Assembly: GCF_016495865.1 (NCBI RefSeq)
Contig: NZ_CP054706.1
Coordinates: 434,001 to 498,000 of the forward strand
Direction: 5' to 3'
Source: Salicibibacter cibi
Lineage (GTDB): Bacteria > Bacillota > Bacilli > Bacillales > Marinococcaceae
DNA length: 64,000 bases
Position numbers and translations under genes: made by a program. Each line of letters starts with the position of its first letter. Position 1 is the stretch's first letter. This document shows positions 18,931-27,454 of this stretch, in pieces. The notes under the pieces were generated by a model. The model was not told the origin of the DNA. It ran no database searches and worked only from the letters and a program-made list of their open reading frames with translations.

Positions 18931-20262
18931 ATGAAGAAACACCTCCTAAGGAACACAAAGGAGGTGTTAGCGGTGGGTAGACCAACATTGCAACAACTAC
19001 TCACCTATGTGTCTAAGGTATACGGAATTGGCGAAAAAATCAAGAGGGCAAAAGACGGAAGAAAAGATCCACAAATTATGGAATCGACGATATGTTGCGT
19101 GATGCTCCTTGGTTTTGTGTGGCGGATGAAGAGTTTGAATCAATTAAATCAGTGGCTTAAATATGGGCGATTCAAAAAACTATTGCCAGGGGTTCGTTTG
19201 CCCCGGGTTGATGCTGTTCGCGAGTCGTTGAGTCAGTATGATCTGGAACCGTTGCAGGAGATGCATGACGGCATCATTCACAAGGCCAAGCGAAACAAAG
19301 TGTTCCAACAAGGAACGATGAACGGTTGGGTGGTCGTTGGCCTGGATGGGGTCGAACTGTTTGAAAGCAAGGTCAAAAATTGTGATGAATGCTTGACCCG
19401 TGAAAAGGATGGCGAAACGCATGATTTCCATCGAGGTGTTGCATGCATGACGGTCGGTTCAGATCCCCATGTCATCCTTGGTATCGATCACATGCATCCC
19501 AGAGATGGGGAGGATAAAGATGAAGGTGAACAAACCGTTGGAAAACGACTGATCCGCAATCTTTATGACACGCATCGTCATTTTGCCGACGTCATTGTGG
19601 GCGATGCCTTATATGTGAACGCACCATTTATCAATGACGTGCGAGCCATTGGCATGGACGCGGTCATTCGTGTTAAAAACAAACGGTTGCACCTCGTCCA
19701 AGATGCCTTGGGTCTTTTTCAGCATCGCGAAGCCGATGAACATTGGTCGATCAAGGATCCCGAACCGAAGGCGAAACGAAAAAAGCAAAAACAAAAGCAC
19801 ATCCATGTGGAAGCGTGGGATGAAGAAGGATTTGAAATGGGAGGCGTTCCGCAACCTGTCCGCTTCCTGAGATTCCGCGAGACGATCACGGAAAACAAGT
19901 ATCGCGGCAAGAACGTGAAGCGCGTAGAGACAACTAAAGAGGTTTGGGTGGTGACCACACTCGGAAAACATGTACCGGCAAAGCACGTTTGGGAGATGAT
20001 CCATGAAAGATGGGATGTTGAAAATAACGGGTTTCGAGAACTGAAAACGAAGTGGAATATTCATCACTGCTTTATGCACCACCCACGCGCCATCGAAGCC
20101 ATTTTGATGTTCATGATGATCGCGATTAACCTCTTCCACCTCTTTATCTTTCGAAGGGTGAAAGATTTTCGAAAAAAAGGGATCACGCAATCTTTTCTCG
20201 TCGAGGAGTTAAGGATCGATGCGGTCCTACAGGATGTTCCCCTCTATGCACTGTTAGAATGA
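18931..20262 (+). CDS. DDE transposase, IS4/IS5-like superfamily
   Basis: 443 residues if ATG 18931 is used. An alternative GTG at 18973 has AAAGGAGG 8 bases upstream and may be the real start (429 residues). Catalytic pattern visible: VVVGLDGVELFES (first Asp), VIVGDALYVNAPF (second Asp), and ERWDVENNGFRELKTKWN (glutamate motif near the C-terminus). A lysine-rich loop occurs near residue 285. The frame is intact, so it may be active. Its left end was separated from the gene by the IS1380 element; the ends themselves are not clear, though an AAATG(T)GGAACAAAG-like sequence occurs near 17263 and inverted near 20400. Confidence 0.85.
   Translation: MKKHLLRNTKEVLAVGRPTLQQLLTYVSKVYGIGEKIKRAKDGRKDPQIMESTICCVMLLGFVWRMKSLNQLNQWLKYGRFKKLLPGVRLPRVDAVRESLSQYDLEPLQEMHDGIIHKAKRNKVFQQGTMNGWVVVGLDGVELFESKVKNCDECLTREKDGETHDFHRGVACMTVGSDPHVILGIDHMHPRDGEDKDEGEQTVGKRLIRNLYDTHRHFADVIVGDALYVNAPFINDVRAIGMDAVIRVKNKRLHLVQDALGLFQHREADEHWSIKDPEPKAKRKKQKQKHIHVEAWDEEGFEMGGVPQPVRFLRFRETITENKYRGKNVKRVETTKEVWVVTTLGKHVPAKHVWEMIHERWDVENNGFRELKTKWNIHHCFMHHPRAIEAILMFMMIAINLFHLFIFRRVKDFRKKGITQSFLVEELRIDAVLQDVPLYALLE
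18938..18968 (+). promoter_or_regulatory. Hairpin hiding the transposase ribosome site
   Basis: AACACCTCCT (18938-18947) pairs perfectly with AGGAGGTGTT (18959-18968). The right arm contains the Shine-Dalgarno that would serve GTG 18973. Such pairing would block translation of read-through transcripts, a device known from IS10 and IS200. Confidence 0.55.
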
Positions 20263-20574
20263 ATGCGTTGCCCACCGGCCTTTTGTCGAAATGTATCAGC
20301 AAATAGCCAAGGATGGCGAAACGTAACCATCCAATAGCTCTTTATGGGCAAATGTACGTCCCTTTTTCGTAGAAATGTGAAACGATGTCGAACATTCTTT
20401 GTTCCCATTTACGCTTTTTGAAATTGGAAATTGGAGCCGAGATTTCTGCCGAGGTAAATTAAGCATTGATTTTTAAAGCGGTTTCATATATTATAAAATA
20501 TATTGACTGGTACTAAGCTTTCTCTATCTAATAGCTGTTTATCAAATAATAGTGATGATTATTTAAATAAATGA
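20263..20574. other. Gap without a gene; holds a promoter-like segment
   Basis: No coding frame of interest. The first part is probably the right non-coding end of the preceding transposon. TTGATT (20466-20471), 17 bases, TATTAT (20489-20494) form a promoter pointing right; GCGGTTTCATATATNATAAAA there matches the promoter region at 2386-2406, so it may be a TRAP promoter separated from its operon by the dead IS1595 element. Confidence 0.4.
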
Positions 20575-21402
20575 TTATCTCATTAACTCAGAATGAGTGA
20601 TCGCCTCCGTTGAAGCACACAAAGTCATTAAACGGCTGAAGCCTTCACTTTTGAATTTCCGCCTGTTGAAACGATAACAAAACTCGTCCAAGTAGGTTTG
20701 AAGGTGCTTAGCGTCAAGGCCGTGAAAAGTTCCGCCTACGAATGCTTTGGCATTGGAAAGCACGGTGTGCAGCCAATGTAAATGATCCGGTGTTTCTTTG
20801 GCATCATAAACCTGGTACTCATGATTGAAGCCGGCACCAGCCAACGCTCAATAGGAACGGTAAGCATCGCTGCTGATCGTGGAACCTTGCACGATCCATT
20901 TCTCTGCAATATCAACCAAGGTTTGCCCTTTGATATCAGGGGTTACTTCCATTTTCACATAGCGTGGATGCCCTTGTTTGTTCAAAGACAATCCGACCAA
21001 CACTTTGGTCTTTTCCGTGCCGCGACCGCGCTTGCCACCTTCTGTGGGAGCACCGAAGAAAGCATCATGCCATTCCATAATACCGGCGAGTGTATATTCG
21101 GCATCGCATTTTCTCATGGCCTGGCGGATTTTGTGAAGCATTAACCAAGCTGTTTTATAAGACACTTCAATGTCTCCCGAGAGCTTATGCGCGGAGATCC
21201 CTCCCTTATCATGAGCAATCATGTAGATAGCGATGAACCACTTGGTAAGATCGGTGCGCGTTTTCTCCATCACGGTTCCAACGGTGACGGTTGATTGGTA
21301 ACGGCATGCTTTACATTCGTAAAGGCGGTGTTTCCGTGTTTTTGTCTCAAAATAAGCGCCATGGCCGCATTCCTCACAGCAGAACCCATCCTTCCACTTC
21401 AT
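20575..21402 (-). pseudogene. IS1595-family (ISXO2-like) transposase, inactivated
   Basis: Reads on the minus strand from ATG 21402: zinc-ribbon-like CEECGHG and CKACRYQ, then TVMEKTRTDLTKWFIAIYMIAHDKGGISAHKLS and KRGRGTEKTKVLVGLSLN, typical of IS1595. An in-frame TGA at 20848-20850 interrupts SDAYRSY-ALAGAGF; family members usually have Arg there, so CGA to TGA is likely. The expected V-D-D/E-x-F-F-G active-site segment reads EWHDAFFGA, so the first catalytic Asp seems lost as well. The N-terminus also looks short, with family-like residues upstream in another frame. Dead element. Confidence 0.8.
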
Positions 21403-21527
21403 GTTGATAGGTGGCCATTTTGCGCACCCATTCGAACAATTGTTTGTATTTATGTTATATCACACATACGTTCGTGAAGGTAGTGATTCTGAGCAAAAGG
21501 GATACTCATTTTATTTTTTAGAGATAT

Positions 21528-21660
21528 ATTAACACTAAGTTTTATATTATGAAAAAGTGAAATGAGTGCTGATTTAGAATGCCATCAAAACCAACGGTCT
21601 TAGTTGGTTGTTATTTTTTAGTTATGAACAAAAACTAAGTTTTATATTATAAAAAGGGGT
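21528..21660 (+). promoter_or_regulatory. Duplicated leader of TRAP operon B with two AT-palindromes and a hairpin between
   Basis: ACTAAGTTTTATATTATGAAA (operator 21540-21554) is followed by an ATGAGTGCT, and exactly 100 bases later ACTAAGTTTTATATTATAAAA (operator 21640-21654) is followed by the true dctQ start ATGAGTGCT. Between them AACCAAC/GTTGGTT (21589-21595, 21603-21609) plus a T-run looks like an intrinsic terminator. The left copy resembles the leftover leader of a deleted operon. Confidence 0.6.
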
Positions 21661-22182
21661 GTGAAAATGAGTGCTGTAGGACGGACACTTAATGGTTTAT
21701 TAAATTGGACCATATCGATTTTTTTCATAGCAATGGTGTTTCTTGTATTTTTTAATGTTGTTCTTCGTTATGGATTTAACTCAGGTATTACCTGGTCAGA
21801 AGAAATGAGTCGGTACTTATTCGTATGGATCGTGTTTCTTGGGGCAATTGTTGCTTATAAGGATAAAGCGCATTTGGGGGTTGATCTTGTAATTGGCAAT
21901 CTTCCTCGTAGTCAACAAAAAGTTTTATATACAATCAATAATTTAATCGTTATTGGAGTGCTTGGGCTAATTATATACGGAGGGGCGCAAATCTTTGGAG
22001 TTGCTTCGATCAACTATGGCCCTGCTACGGGCATCCCTTTTTCATTTATGTATTTAGCTGGATTAATCTCGGCGATTACAATGGTGGTTCTTACGATTAT
22101 TCAAACGGTGGATTTTGTGGTATTTAACAAAAACGATCCTCCTTGGGCGAAACCTTTTGAGGAAGGAGAGAGTGAGACATGA
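21661..22182 (+). CDS. TRAP transporter small permease (DctQ type), operon B
   Basis: 173 residues, reading GTG 21661 or ATG 21667 as start; AAAAAGGGGTG lies upstream. Four helices and the DctQ landmark WSEEMSRYLFVWIVFLGAIVAYKDKAHLGVD at residues 42-72. Its last codons overlap the dctM start by four bases (ATGA), a sign of coupled translation. Works with the permease and receptor that follow. Confidence 0.92.
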   Translation: MKMSAVGRTLNGLLNWTISIFFIAMVFLVFFNVVLRYGFNSGITWSEEMSRYLFVWIVFLGAIVAYKDKAHLGVDLVIGNLPRSQQKVLYTINNLIVIGVLGLIIYGGAQIFGVASINYGPATGIPFSFMYLAGLISAITMVVLTIIQTVDFVVFNKNDPPWAKPFEEGESET

Positions 22183-23462
22183 TATGGATATTTTTAGGGG
22201 TTCTCTTTTTCTTTCTGTTCTTGGGAGTACCCGTAGCTTTTTCATTATTGCTGAGTGCAATTGCAATGACCTTGGTTATAGGTATCTTTGATCCACAAAT
22301 AATTGCCCAGAATCTTGTTTATGGAGCAAATAACTTCCCGTTAATGGCCATACCCTTTTTTATCTTAGCCGGGGAAATAATGAATGCCGGAGGCATTTCC
22401 AGACGTGTCGTTCATTTTGCTTCTACGCTGATAGGACATATTAAAGGTGGATTAGGCTATGTAGCCATATTAGCCGGTGTTATGTTTGCGGGTCTTTCAG
22501 GTTCTGCAGTTGCAGATGCAGCTGCATTGGGCGCAATTATTATTCCAATGATGGCCGCACAGGGGTATGACATAAAAAAAGCCTCAGGACTTGTAGGCTC
22601 ATCAGGGATTATTGCTACTGTTATTCCTCCGAGTATTCCACTCATTTTGTTTGGAGTTATAGGTGGAGTATCCGTTACCCAGTTGTTTATGGCGGGGATT
22701 GTTCCCGGTATATTAATGGGAACTGGATTGATGGTTGCCTGGTATATTGTTTCTAGAAAGGGCAATTTTGCAGTTACTGAAAAAGCAAGTGGCAAGGAAA
22801 GACTGAAGGCGTTTTATCAAGCGATTTGGGCGCTACTATTGCCAGTCATTATCATTGTTGGTTTGAGAGGCGGAATATTCACACCTACGGAGGCAGCTGT
22901 TGTCGTTAGTGTATATGCCTTTATTTTAAGTTTTACCGTATATAAAGGCGAACTGACACTTAGGCAAATGCCCAGTATTTTAGTTAATGCTGCCAAAACA
23001 ACTGGAGTCGTTATGTTTTTAGCAGCATGTGCGCTGGTAACTTCATGGGTTATTACTGTTGCGCAAATACCTGATGAATTAGTCAGTATAATTTCAGGTA
23101 TTACTGAAAATCCAACATTGTTGTTGTTAATTATAGTGTTTTTTCTTCTATTAGTAGGATTAGTTATGGACATGACACCGGCAATATTAATTTTTACTCC
23201 AGTACTATTACCAGTCATTGAAACCGCAGGAATTGATCCTATATTTTTCGGAATTATAATGGTGATTGTTTTATCCATTGGACTGATTACTCCTCCAGTC
23301 GGCACCGTATTATTTGTGATAAGTGGTATCAGTAAGATTAGTTTAATCAATGTTACTAAAGGAATTTGGCCATTTCTACTCGTTTATATAATTATTGTCA
23401 TACTCTTAATTCTGTTTCCAGCGGTGGTTACTACACCTATGGAATGGATAACTGGAACATAA
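22179..23462 (+). CDS. TRAP transporter large permease (DctM type), operon B
   Basis: 427 residues. Landmarks: NNFPLMAIPFFILAGEIMNAGG near 50, FAGLSGSAVADAAALGAIIIPMM near 102, TVIPPSIPLILFG near 148, FTPTEAAVVVSV near 232, and SIGLITPPVGTVLFV near 367. Start ATG overlaps dctQ. It forms the main translocation unit of a Na+-driven TRAP system. Confidence 0.94.
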   Translation: MIWIFLGVLFFFLFLGVPVAFSLLLSAIAMTLVIGIFDPQIIAQNLVYGANNFPLMAIPFFILAGEIMNAGGISRRVVHFASTLIGHIKGGLGYVAILAGVMFAGLSGSAVADAAALGAIIIPMMAAQGYDIKKASGLVGSSGIIATVIPPSIPLILFGVIGGVSVTQLFMAGIVPGILMGTGLMVAWYIVSRKGNFAVTEKASGKERLKAFYQAIWALLLPVIIIVGLRGGIFTPTEAAVVVSVYAFILSFTVYKGELTLRQMPSILVNAAKTTGVVMFLAACALVTSWVITVAQIPDELVSIISGITENPTLLLLIIVFFLLLVGLVMDMTPAILIFTPVLLPVIETAGIDPIFFGIIMVIVLSIGLITPPVGTVLFVISGISKISLINVTKGIWPFLLVYIIIVILLILFPAVVTTPMEWITGT

Positions 23463-23489
23463 ATTAACTAGTCGAGGGGAGATGATATT

Positions 23490-24524
23490 TTGTTTAGAGG
23501 AGGGATATATATATTTACGAAAAAATGGTTTTCATATGGTATGGTTGCATCAATGGTGGCATTGGCCGGATGTGGAGAAGAGAGCGCCGGCTCAGAAAAT
23601 GGTGGGCAGACCATTCGGGTCGCTCATTACTTTGCCGAGGATCACCCGCATCATACGGCATTAACCGAAACATTTAAGCCTTTGGTGGAAGAGAACTCTG
23701 ATGGGGAAATAACGGTAGAAATTTTCCCGGATAGTCAATTGGGGGCTGAGGAAGAATTTTATGAAAGTGTGCAAGCAGGTACGGTAGAGATGGGAGTTCC
23801 GGGAATGATTATGCAAGATGCTGTAGAGAAGTTGGCAGTCCCTGAATGGCCTTTTCTCTTTGATGATTATGATCATGTCCAAAAAGTCCTCAATGGAGAA
23901 ATTGGTGATGAATTAACTGAGGATTTGGAGGAGATTCATGGTGTGAAAGATTTGGCATGGAGCGCGAACGGATTTAGAATGATTTCTTCGAATCAGCCGA
24001 TAGAAAGCATGGAAGATTTGGATGGTTTGCGTTTGCGAACTCCTAATATAACAAACTATGTCGAATTAGGTGAGCAGTTGGGCGCAACTATTTCTCCTCT
24101 CCCTATTGATGAAATTTATACTGCTTTGGAACAGGGGGTTATTGATGCGCAGGAAAATCCTATCGCATCTGTACGAGCATCCGCCTGGTATGAAGTACAA
24201 TCTGAGATTCTCGAATCTGAGCACATGTTCAGCCCTAATCTTTATGTAATTAATTTGGACTTCTGGAATGAGCTTAGCGAAAAGCACCAACAGATTGTTG
24301 AGAAGGCGGCAGCTGAATCAGCAGAAGATCAGTTTGAATTAATGGAAAACAGTTATGAAGAAGACAAAGAGTATTTAGAGGGCCAAGGAGTAAATTTTAC
24401 AACCCCTAGTGAAGAATTTCAAGAACAGATGAGCGAAGCTTCGGAGCCGATGTATGAAGAATTTTATGCAGAGTTCGATTGGGCAGAAGACATAGTACAA
24501 AGGATTGGGGAAGAAGCTGAGTGA
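23490..24524 (+). CDS. TRAP transporter solute-binding lipoprotein (DctP type), operon B
   Basis: 344 residues from TTG 23490 (GAGGGGAG upstream). Signal segment WFSYGMVASMVALAGCGEE with lipobox LAGC. The receptor part shows IRVAHYFAEDHPHHTALTETF, the DctP signature GLRLRTPNITNYVELGEQLGATISPLPIDEIYTALEQGVIDAQENP, and an acidic C-terminus. A second strong ribosome site (GAGGAGGG at 23496) is followed by no standard start codon, so the N-terminal boundary is slightly uncertain. Substrate unknown; the KduD-like SDR downstream suggests an uronate-type sugar acid. Confidence 0.9.
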   Translation: MFRGGIYIFTKKWFSYGMVASMVALAGCGEESAGSENGGQTIRVAHYFAEDHPHHTALTETFKPLVEENSDGEITVEIFPDSQLGAEEEFYESVQAGTVEMGVPGMIMQDAVEKLAVPEWPFLFDDYDHVQKVLNGEIGDELTEDLEEIHGVKDLAWSANGFRMISSNQPIESMEDLDGLRLRTPNITNYVELGEQLGATISPLPIDEIYTALEQGVIDAQENPIASVRASAWYEVQSEILESEHMFSPNLYVINLDFWNELSEKHQQIVEKAAAESAEDQFELMENSYEEDKEYLEGQGVNFTTPSEEFQEQMSEASEPMYEEFYAEFDWAEDIVQRIGEEAE

Positions 24525-24760
24525 TAGAATAGTCAGTATTATAACGCTTTATATTAATTTCTCGTATGGCGGGTAATTGTAACGCACAATTTTGGAATAG
24601 GCTTGTTCATTGATCAGTGTGGTTTTCAATGAATGCATGAATCCACTTTAGACAAGCCTGTTTCCATCTTTGTGACTACTGAGATCACTGCAAACGAAAA
24701 TTTCCCTTAAATTGGAATTTATTTCATGTATCAATATTGCATGATTAAAGGAGAGGCGAA

Positions 24761-25271
24761 ATGAAAGCAGGTCTTTATTTTTCGGAAAAGAAATGTTGGT
24801 GTTAGCGAGATAGGTAAACCAGAATTGAGTAAGGGTGAAGCGTTAATTAGAGTCTCTTATGCGGGGATCTGCGGTACCGATATGATATATATTCCGGAAA
24901 ACATTCAAGAGCCCGAGGACCTCTAGTCCTCGGACATGAATTTAGTGGCTATGTTGAGGAGCTCGATAGAAAATCAACGTTTTCTATTGGTGATAGAGTT
25001 GTCATTGAACCGACACTTAATTGCGGTTGTTGTGAGGACTGTACATCATGGTAAAGCCACGTTTGTAAATCACTTAGACTCATAGGCATTGATAGAGATG
25101 GTGGATTGCTATAGCAGTCGTGATTTTAAAGTTGTTATTGATATGATGAGAAGTGGTCGGCTTGACATTTCCTCTATAATTTCGCACCAACTTTCTATAC
25201 ATGAAATTGACAGAGGATTCTCATTGATGGAAAATCCCGATGAAACGCTGAAAGCACTATTTGAATTTTAA
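24761..25271 (+). pseudogene. Zinc alcohol dehydrogenase (GroES-like), decayed with internal deletion
   Basis: ATG 24761 with AAGGAGAGG upstream. Reading across frames: MKAGLYFSEKK, shift, GEALIRVSYAGICGTDMIYIPENIQ, shift, RGPLVLGHEFSGYVEEL, then GDRVVIEPTLNCGCCEDC, a stop at TGG-TAA, shift, and SHVCKSLRLIGIDRDGG. The catalytic Cys, the GHE motif and the four structural-zinc cysteines are recognisable. The whole NAD-binding domain is missing, and only the C-terminal tail FKVVIDMMRSGRLDISSIISHQLSIHEIDRGF remains. It resembles sorbitol/threonine dehydrogenase relatives and once preceded the SDR gene in the TRAP B operon. Confidence 0.8.
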
Positions 25272-25294
25272 TGAAAGGGAGGGAGTTGTCTCTT

Positions 25295-26056
25295 ATGACA
25301 TTAAGGCTGTTTGATCTCAATGGAAAAGTTGCGGCAATAACGGGTGGAACTAGAGGAATCGGACGGTCAATGGCTGTGGCGTTAGCCCAGGCAGGCGCTA
25401 ATATTGCTTTGTTACAGCGTAGGCCGGAGCAACTCAATGTGAAAAAAGAGATTGAGAATATCGGTGTTGCATGTGAAATCATTCCGTGTGATCTGGAAGA
25501 TGATACGCAAGTAAAAGATGCAATCCCGGCGGTTGTATCGACTTTTGGAAAAATTGATATATTGGTCAATAATGGTGGGATACAACGCAGATCGCCGACT
25601 ATTGATTTTACAGAAGCGGATTGGGATGACGTCATTGATATAAATTTGAAGACGGTATGGACCTTGTCTCAGCAAGCTGGTCGTTTTATGATTCCACAGC
25701 AGAAGGGAAAAATTATCAATGTCGCTTCACTGCTGTCCTTTCAAGGCGGGATTAATGTTCCGGCATATGCTGCTGCAAAGGGTGGCGTCAGTCAACTGAC
25801 CAAGGCACTTTCAAACGAATGGTCGAAAGAGAATGTCCAAGTGAACGCTATAGTCCCTGGATATGTTGCGACAGACATGAATGTTGCCTTAATTCAAAAT
25901 GAAGAACGTAATCGCCAAATACTGGAAAGAATTCCTGCTGGACGTTGGGGTGAACCTGATGATTTTCAAGGAACTGTCGTTTTTCTTGCTTCAGAGGCCT
26001 CGAATTATATAAGTGGCCACTTATTGGCTATTGACGGCGGTTGGTTAGGTAGATAA
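25295..26056 (+). CDS. SDR oxidoreductase, 2-deoxy-D-gluconate 3-dehydrogenase (KduD)-like
   Basis: 253 residues from ATG 25295 (AGGGAGGG upstream; the ATG at 25271 lacks a site and overlaps the pseudogene stop). Rossmann glycine motif TGGTRGIG near 18-25, NNGG near 91, catalytic Tyr and Lys in YAAAKGG, and the C-terminal ERIPAGRWGEPDDFQGTVVFLASEASNYISGH, closely like KduD. KduD-type enzymes interconvert 2,5-diketo-3-deoxygluconate and 2-keto-3-deoxygluconate. Substrate assignment by similarity only. Confidence 0.78.
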   Translation: MTLRLFDLNGKVAAITGGTRGIGRSMAVALAQAGANIALLQRRPEQLNVKKEIENIGVACEIIPCDLEDDTQVKDAIPAVVSTFGKIDILVNNGGIQRRSPTIDFTEADWDDVIDINLKTVWTLSQQAGRFMIPQQKGKIINVASLLSFQGGINVPAYAAAKGGVSQLTKALSNEWSKENVQVNAIVPGYVATDMNVALIQNEERNRQILERIPAGRWGEPDDFQGTVVFLASEASNYISGHLLAIDGGWLGR

Positions 26057-26089
26057 ACACAACTTCCGTTAATTTGAAATTATGCATTT

Positions 26090-26219
26090 GGTTCTCACCC
26101 AAAAAGGTCAGCTAGCCATTTATGCCACAACATATAGTGTATAAGACGGTGAATTCAAAACAATATAATGTGTGTTTAAGAGCGTATTTTTAAAAAACCT
26201 ACCTTTTTGGGAGCAAACC
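26090..26219. mobile_element. 130-bp MITE with 8-bp target duplication
   Basis: Terminal inverted repeats of 19 bases match at 16 positions (26090-26108 against 26201-26219; both start GGTT and end CCCAAAAAGGT). Exactly adjoining direct repeats ATGCATTT occur at 26082-26089 and 26220-26227. No coding frame inside. An 8-bp duplication and GGxTC-like ends would fit an ISL3-type transposase acting in trans, which is inference. Confidence 0.75.
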
Positions 26220-26250
26220 ATGCATTTAACATTTTGGATGGTGACGTAAA

Positions 26251-27414
26251 TTGAAAAATATTGCGAAATCCCGAGAAAATATTCAAATGAATAGCATTCG
26301 TCAAATTATGAATATCGCGGAAGAGATGTCAGACGTAATTCCATTGCAAATCGGAGAACCGGCTGTTCAAACCCCGGATCATATAAAACAGGCTGCGATA
26401 AAAGCAATCGAGAACGGCTTTACACACTATACAGCAAATGCTGGAACGGCCTCTGTCAGAGAAGCCATATCCAGAAGAATGAAACGGGATTACAATGTTA
26501 ACGTACCGATTAATAGAATTTTGGTTTCGGCAGGAGCAGTCTCTGCGCTTAATTTGGCGCTGTTATCCATCGCTGAGATTGGAGAAGAGGTGCTATTACC
26601 TGATCCGGCTTATCCGAACTATGAATCTTTAATCAGGATGCAAGGAGCGATACCTGTTTTTTATCAGACGAATGCGGAGAATGACTTTTTACCTGATGTT
26701 TCGGATATTGAAAAGCGGATAACACCTTTTACAAAAGCAATCATCATTAACTCACCGAGTAATCCTACAGGAGCTGTATTCACAGAAGAGAAGTGGCAAC
26801 AAATCTTGCAACTCGCGAAAGAACATGAGTTGTATATTATTTCTGATGAGCTCTATGATGAATTAATCTACGAAGGTAAGCACGTTTCTCCATTGTCTGT
26901 TGATCCTTCCATGAAAGATCAGATCATAAGTATTTTTGGGTTTTCAAAGGTTTACGCTATGACAGGGTGGAGGCTCGCTTATGCGATTGTGCCGGAAAAA
27001 TTATGGTATGTCATGTGTAAATTACAGGAGCCGGTAACGACGTGTGCCCCTTCTATATCTCAAAAAGCAGGTGAAGCAGCTCTCGATGGGCCAAAAGACT
27101 TTGTCAAAGAAATGCTCGACATGTACAAAGAAAACAGGGATATTGCATGTGAACTTCTAAAACAATATCAGGTGGATTTTATCACACCCAAAGGTGCTTT
27201 TTATATCCCGATCGATATTTCATATACCGGAATGTCAGCCAAGGAATTTGCGATTGAGCTTTTAATGACGCAAAAAGTATCTGTGGCCCCCTGTGATACA
27301 TTTGGACCTTCAGGAAAAAGTCTCATCCGCATCTGTTTTGCTGGTGACATGGAACAGTTAAAAGAAGGACTAAAAAGATTGGGTGAGTTTTATCAAAAAA
27401 AAGCAAATACCTAA
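26251..27414 (+). CDS. PLP-dependent aminotransferase, class I/II
   Basis: 387 residues, fold type I. Visible: HYTANAGTASVREAISRRM, NSPSNPTGAVFTEEKWQQI, ISDELYDELIY (PLP-contacting Asp and Tyr), and the Schiff-base lysine in FGFSKVYAMTGWRLAYAI; arginine of LIRICFAG binds the carboxylate. The closest-looking group is aspartate/aromatic aminotransferases of Bacillaceae. Start TTG 26251, without a good ribosome site; it directly follows the MITE, which may have replaced its promoter region. A convergent terminator separates it from the iron alcohol dehydrogenase. Substrate unknown. Confidence 0.88.
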   Translation: MKNIAKSRENIQMNSIRQIMNIAEEMSDVIPLQIGEPAVQTPDHIKQAAIKAIENGFTHYTANAGTASVREAISRRMKRDYNVNVPINRILVSAGAVSALNLALLSIAEIGEEVLLPDPAYPNYESLIRMQGAIPVFYQTNAENDFLPDVSDIEKRITPFTKAIIINSPSNPTGAVFTEEKWQQILQLAKEHELYIISDELYDELIYEGKHVSPLSVDPSMKDQIISIFGFSKVYAMTGWRLAYAIVPEKLWYVMCKLQEPVTTCAPSISQKAGEAALDGPKDFVKEMLDMYKENRDIACELLKQYQVDFITPKGAFYIPIDISYTGMSAKEFAIELLMTQKVSVAPCDTFGPSGKSLIRICFAGDMEQLKEGLKRLGEFYQKKANT

Positions 27415-27453
27415 AAAAGGACATTCTCCAATATGGAGAGAATGTCCTTTTTT
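27415..27453. terminator. Bidirectional intrinsic terminator between convergent genes
   Basis: AAAAGGACATTCTC and GAGAATGTCCTTTTTT form a long stem around CAATATGGA, with an A-run on one side and a T-run on the other. Serves both the aminotransferase and the minus-strand alcohol dehydrogenase. Confidence 0.9.
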
Positions 27454-27454
27454 C

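Noticed and set aside
17240..20460. Borders of the IS4-like element
   Set aside because: Only a loose AAATGGGAACAAAG-type match was found on both sides, not enough to define terminal repeats.
24599..24659. Inverted repeat AGGCTTGT...ACAAGCCT after dctP of operon B
   Set aside because: Short arms, 45-base loop and no T-run; too weak to call a terminator or mobile element.
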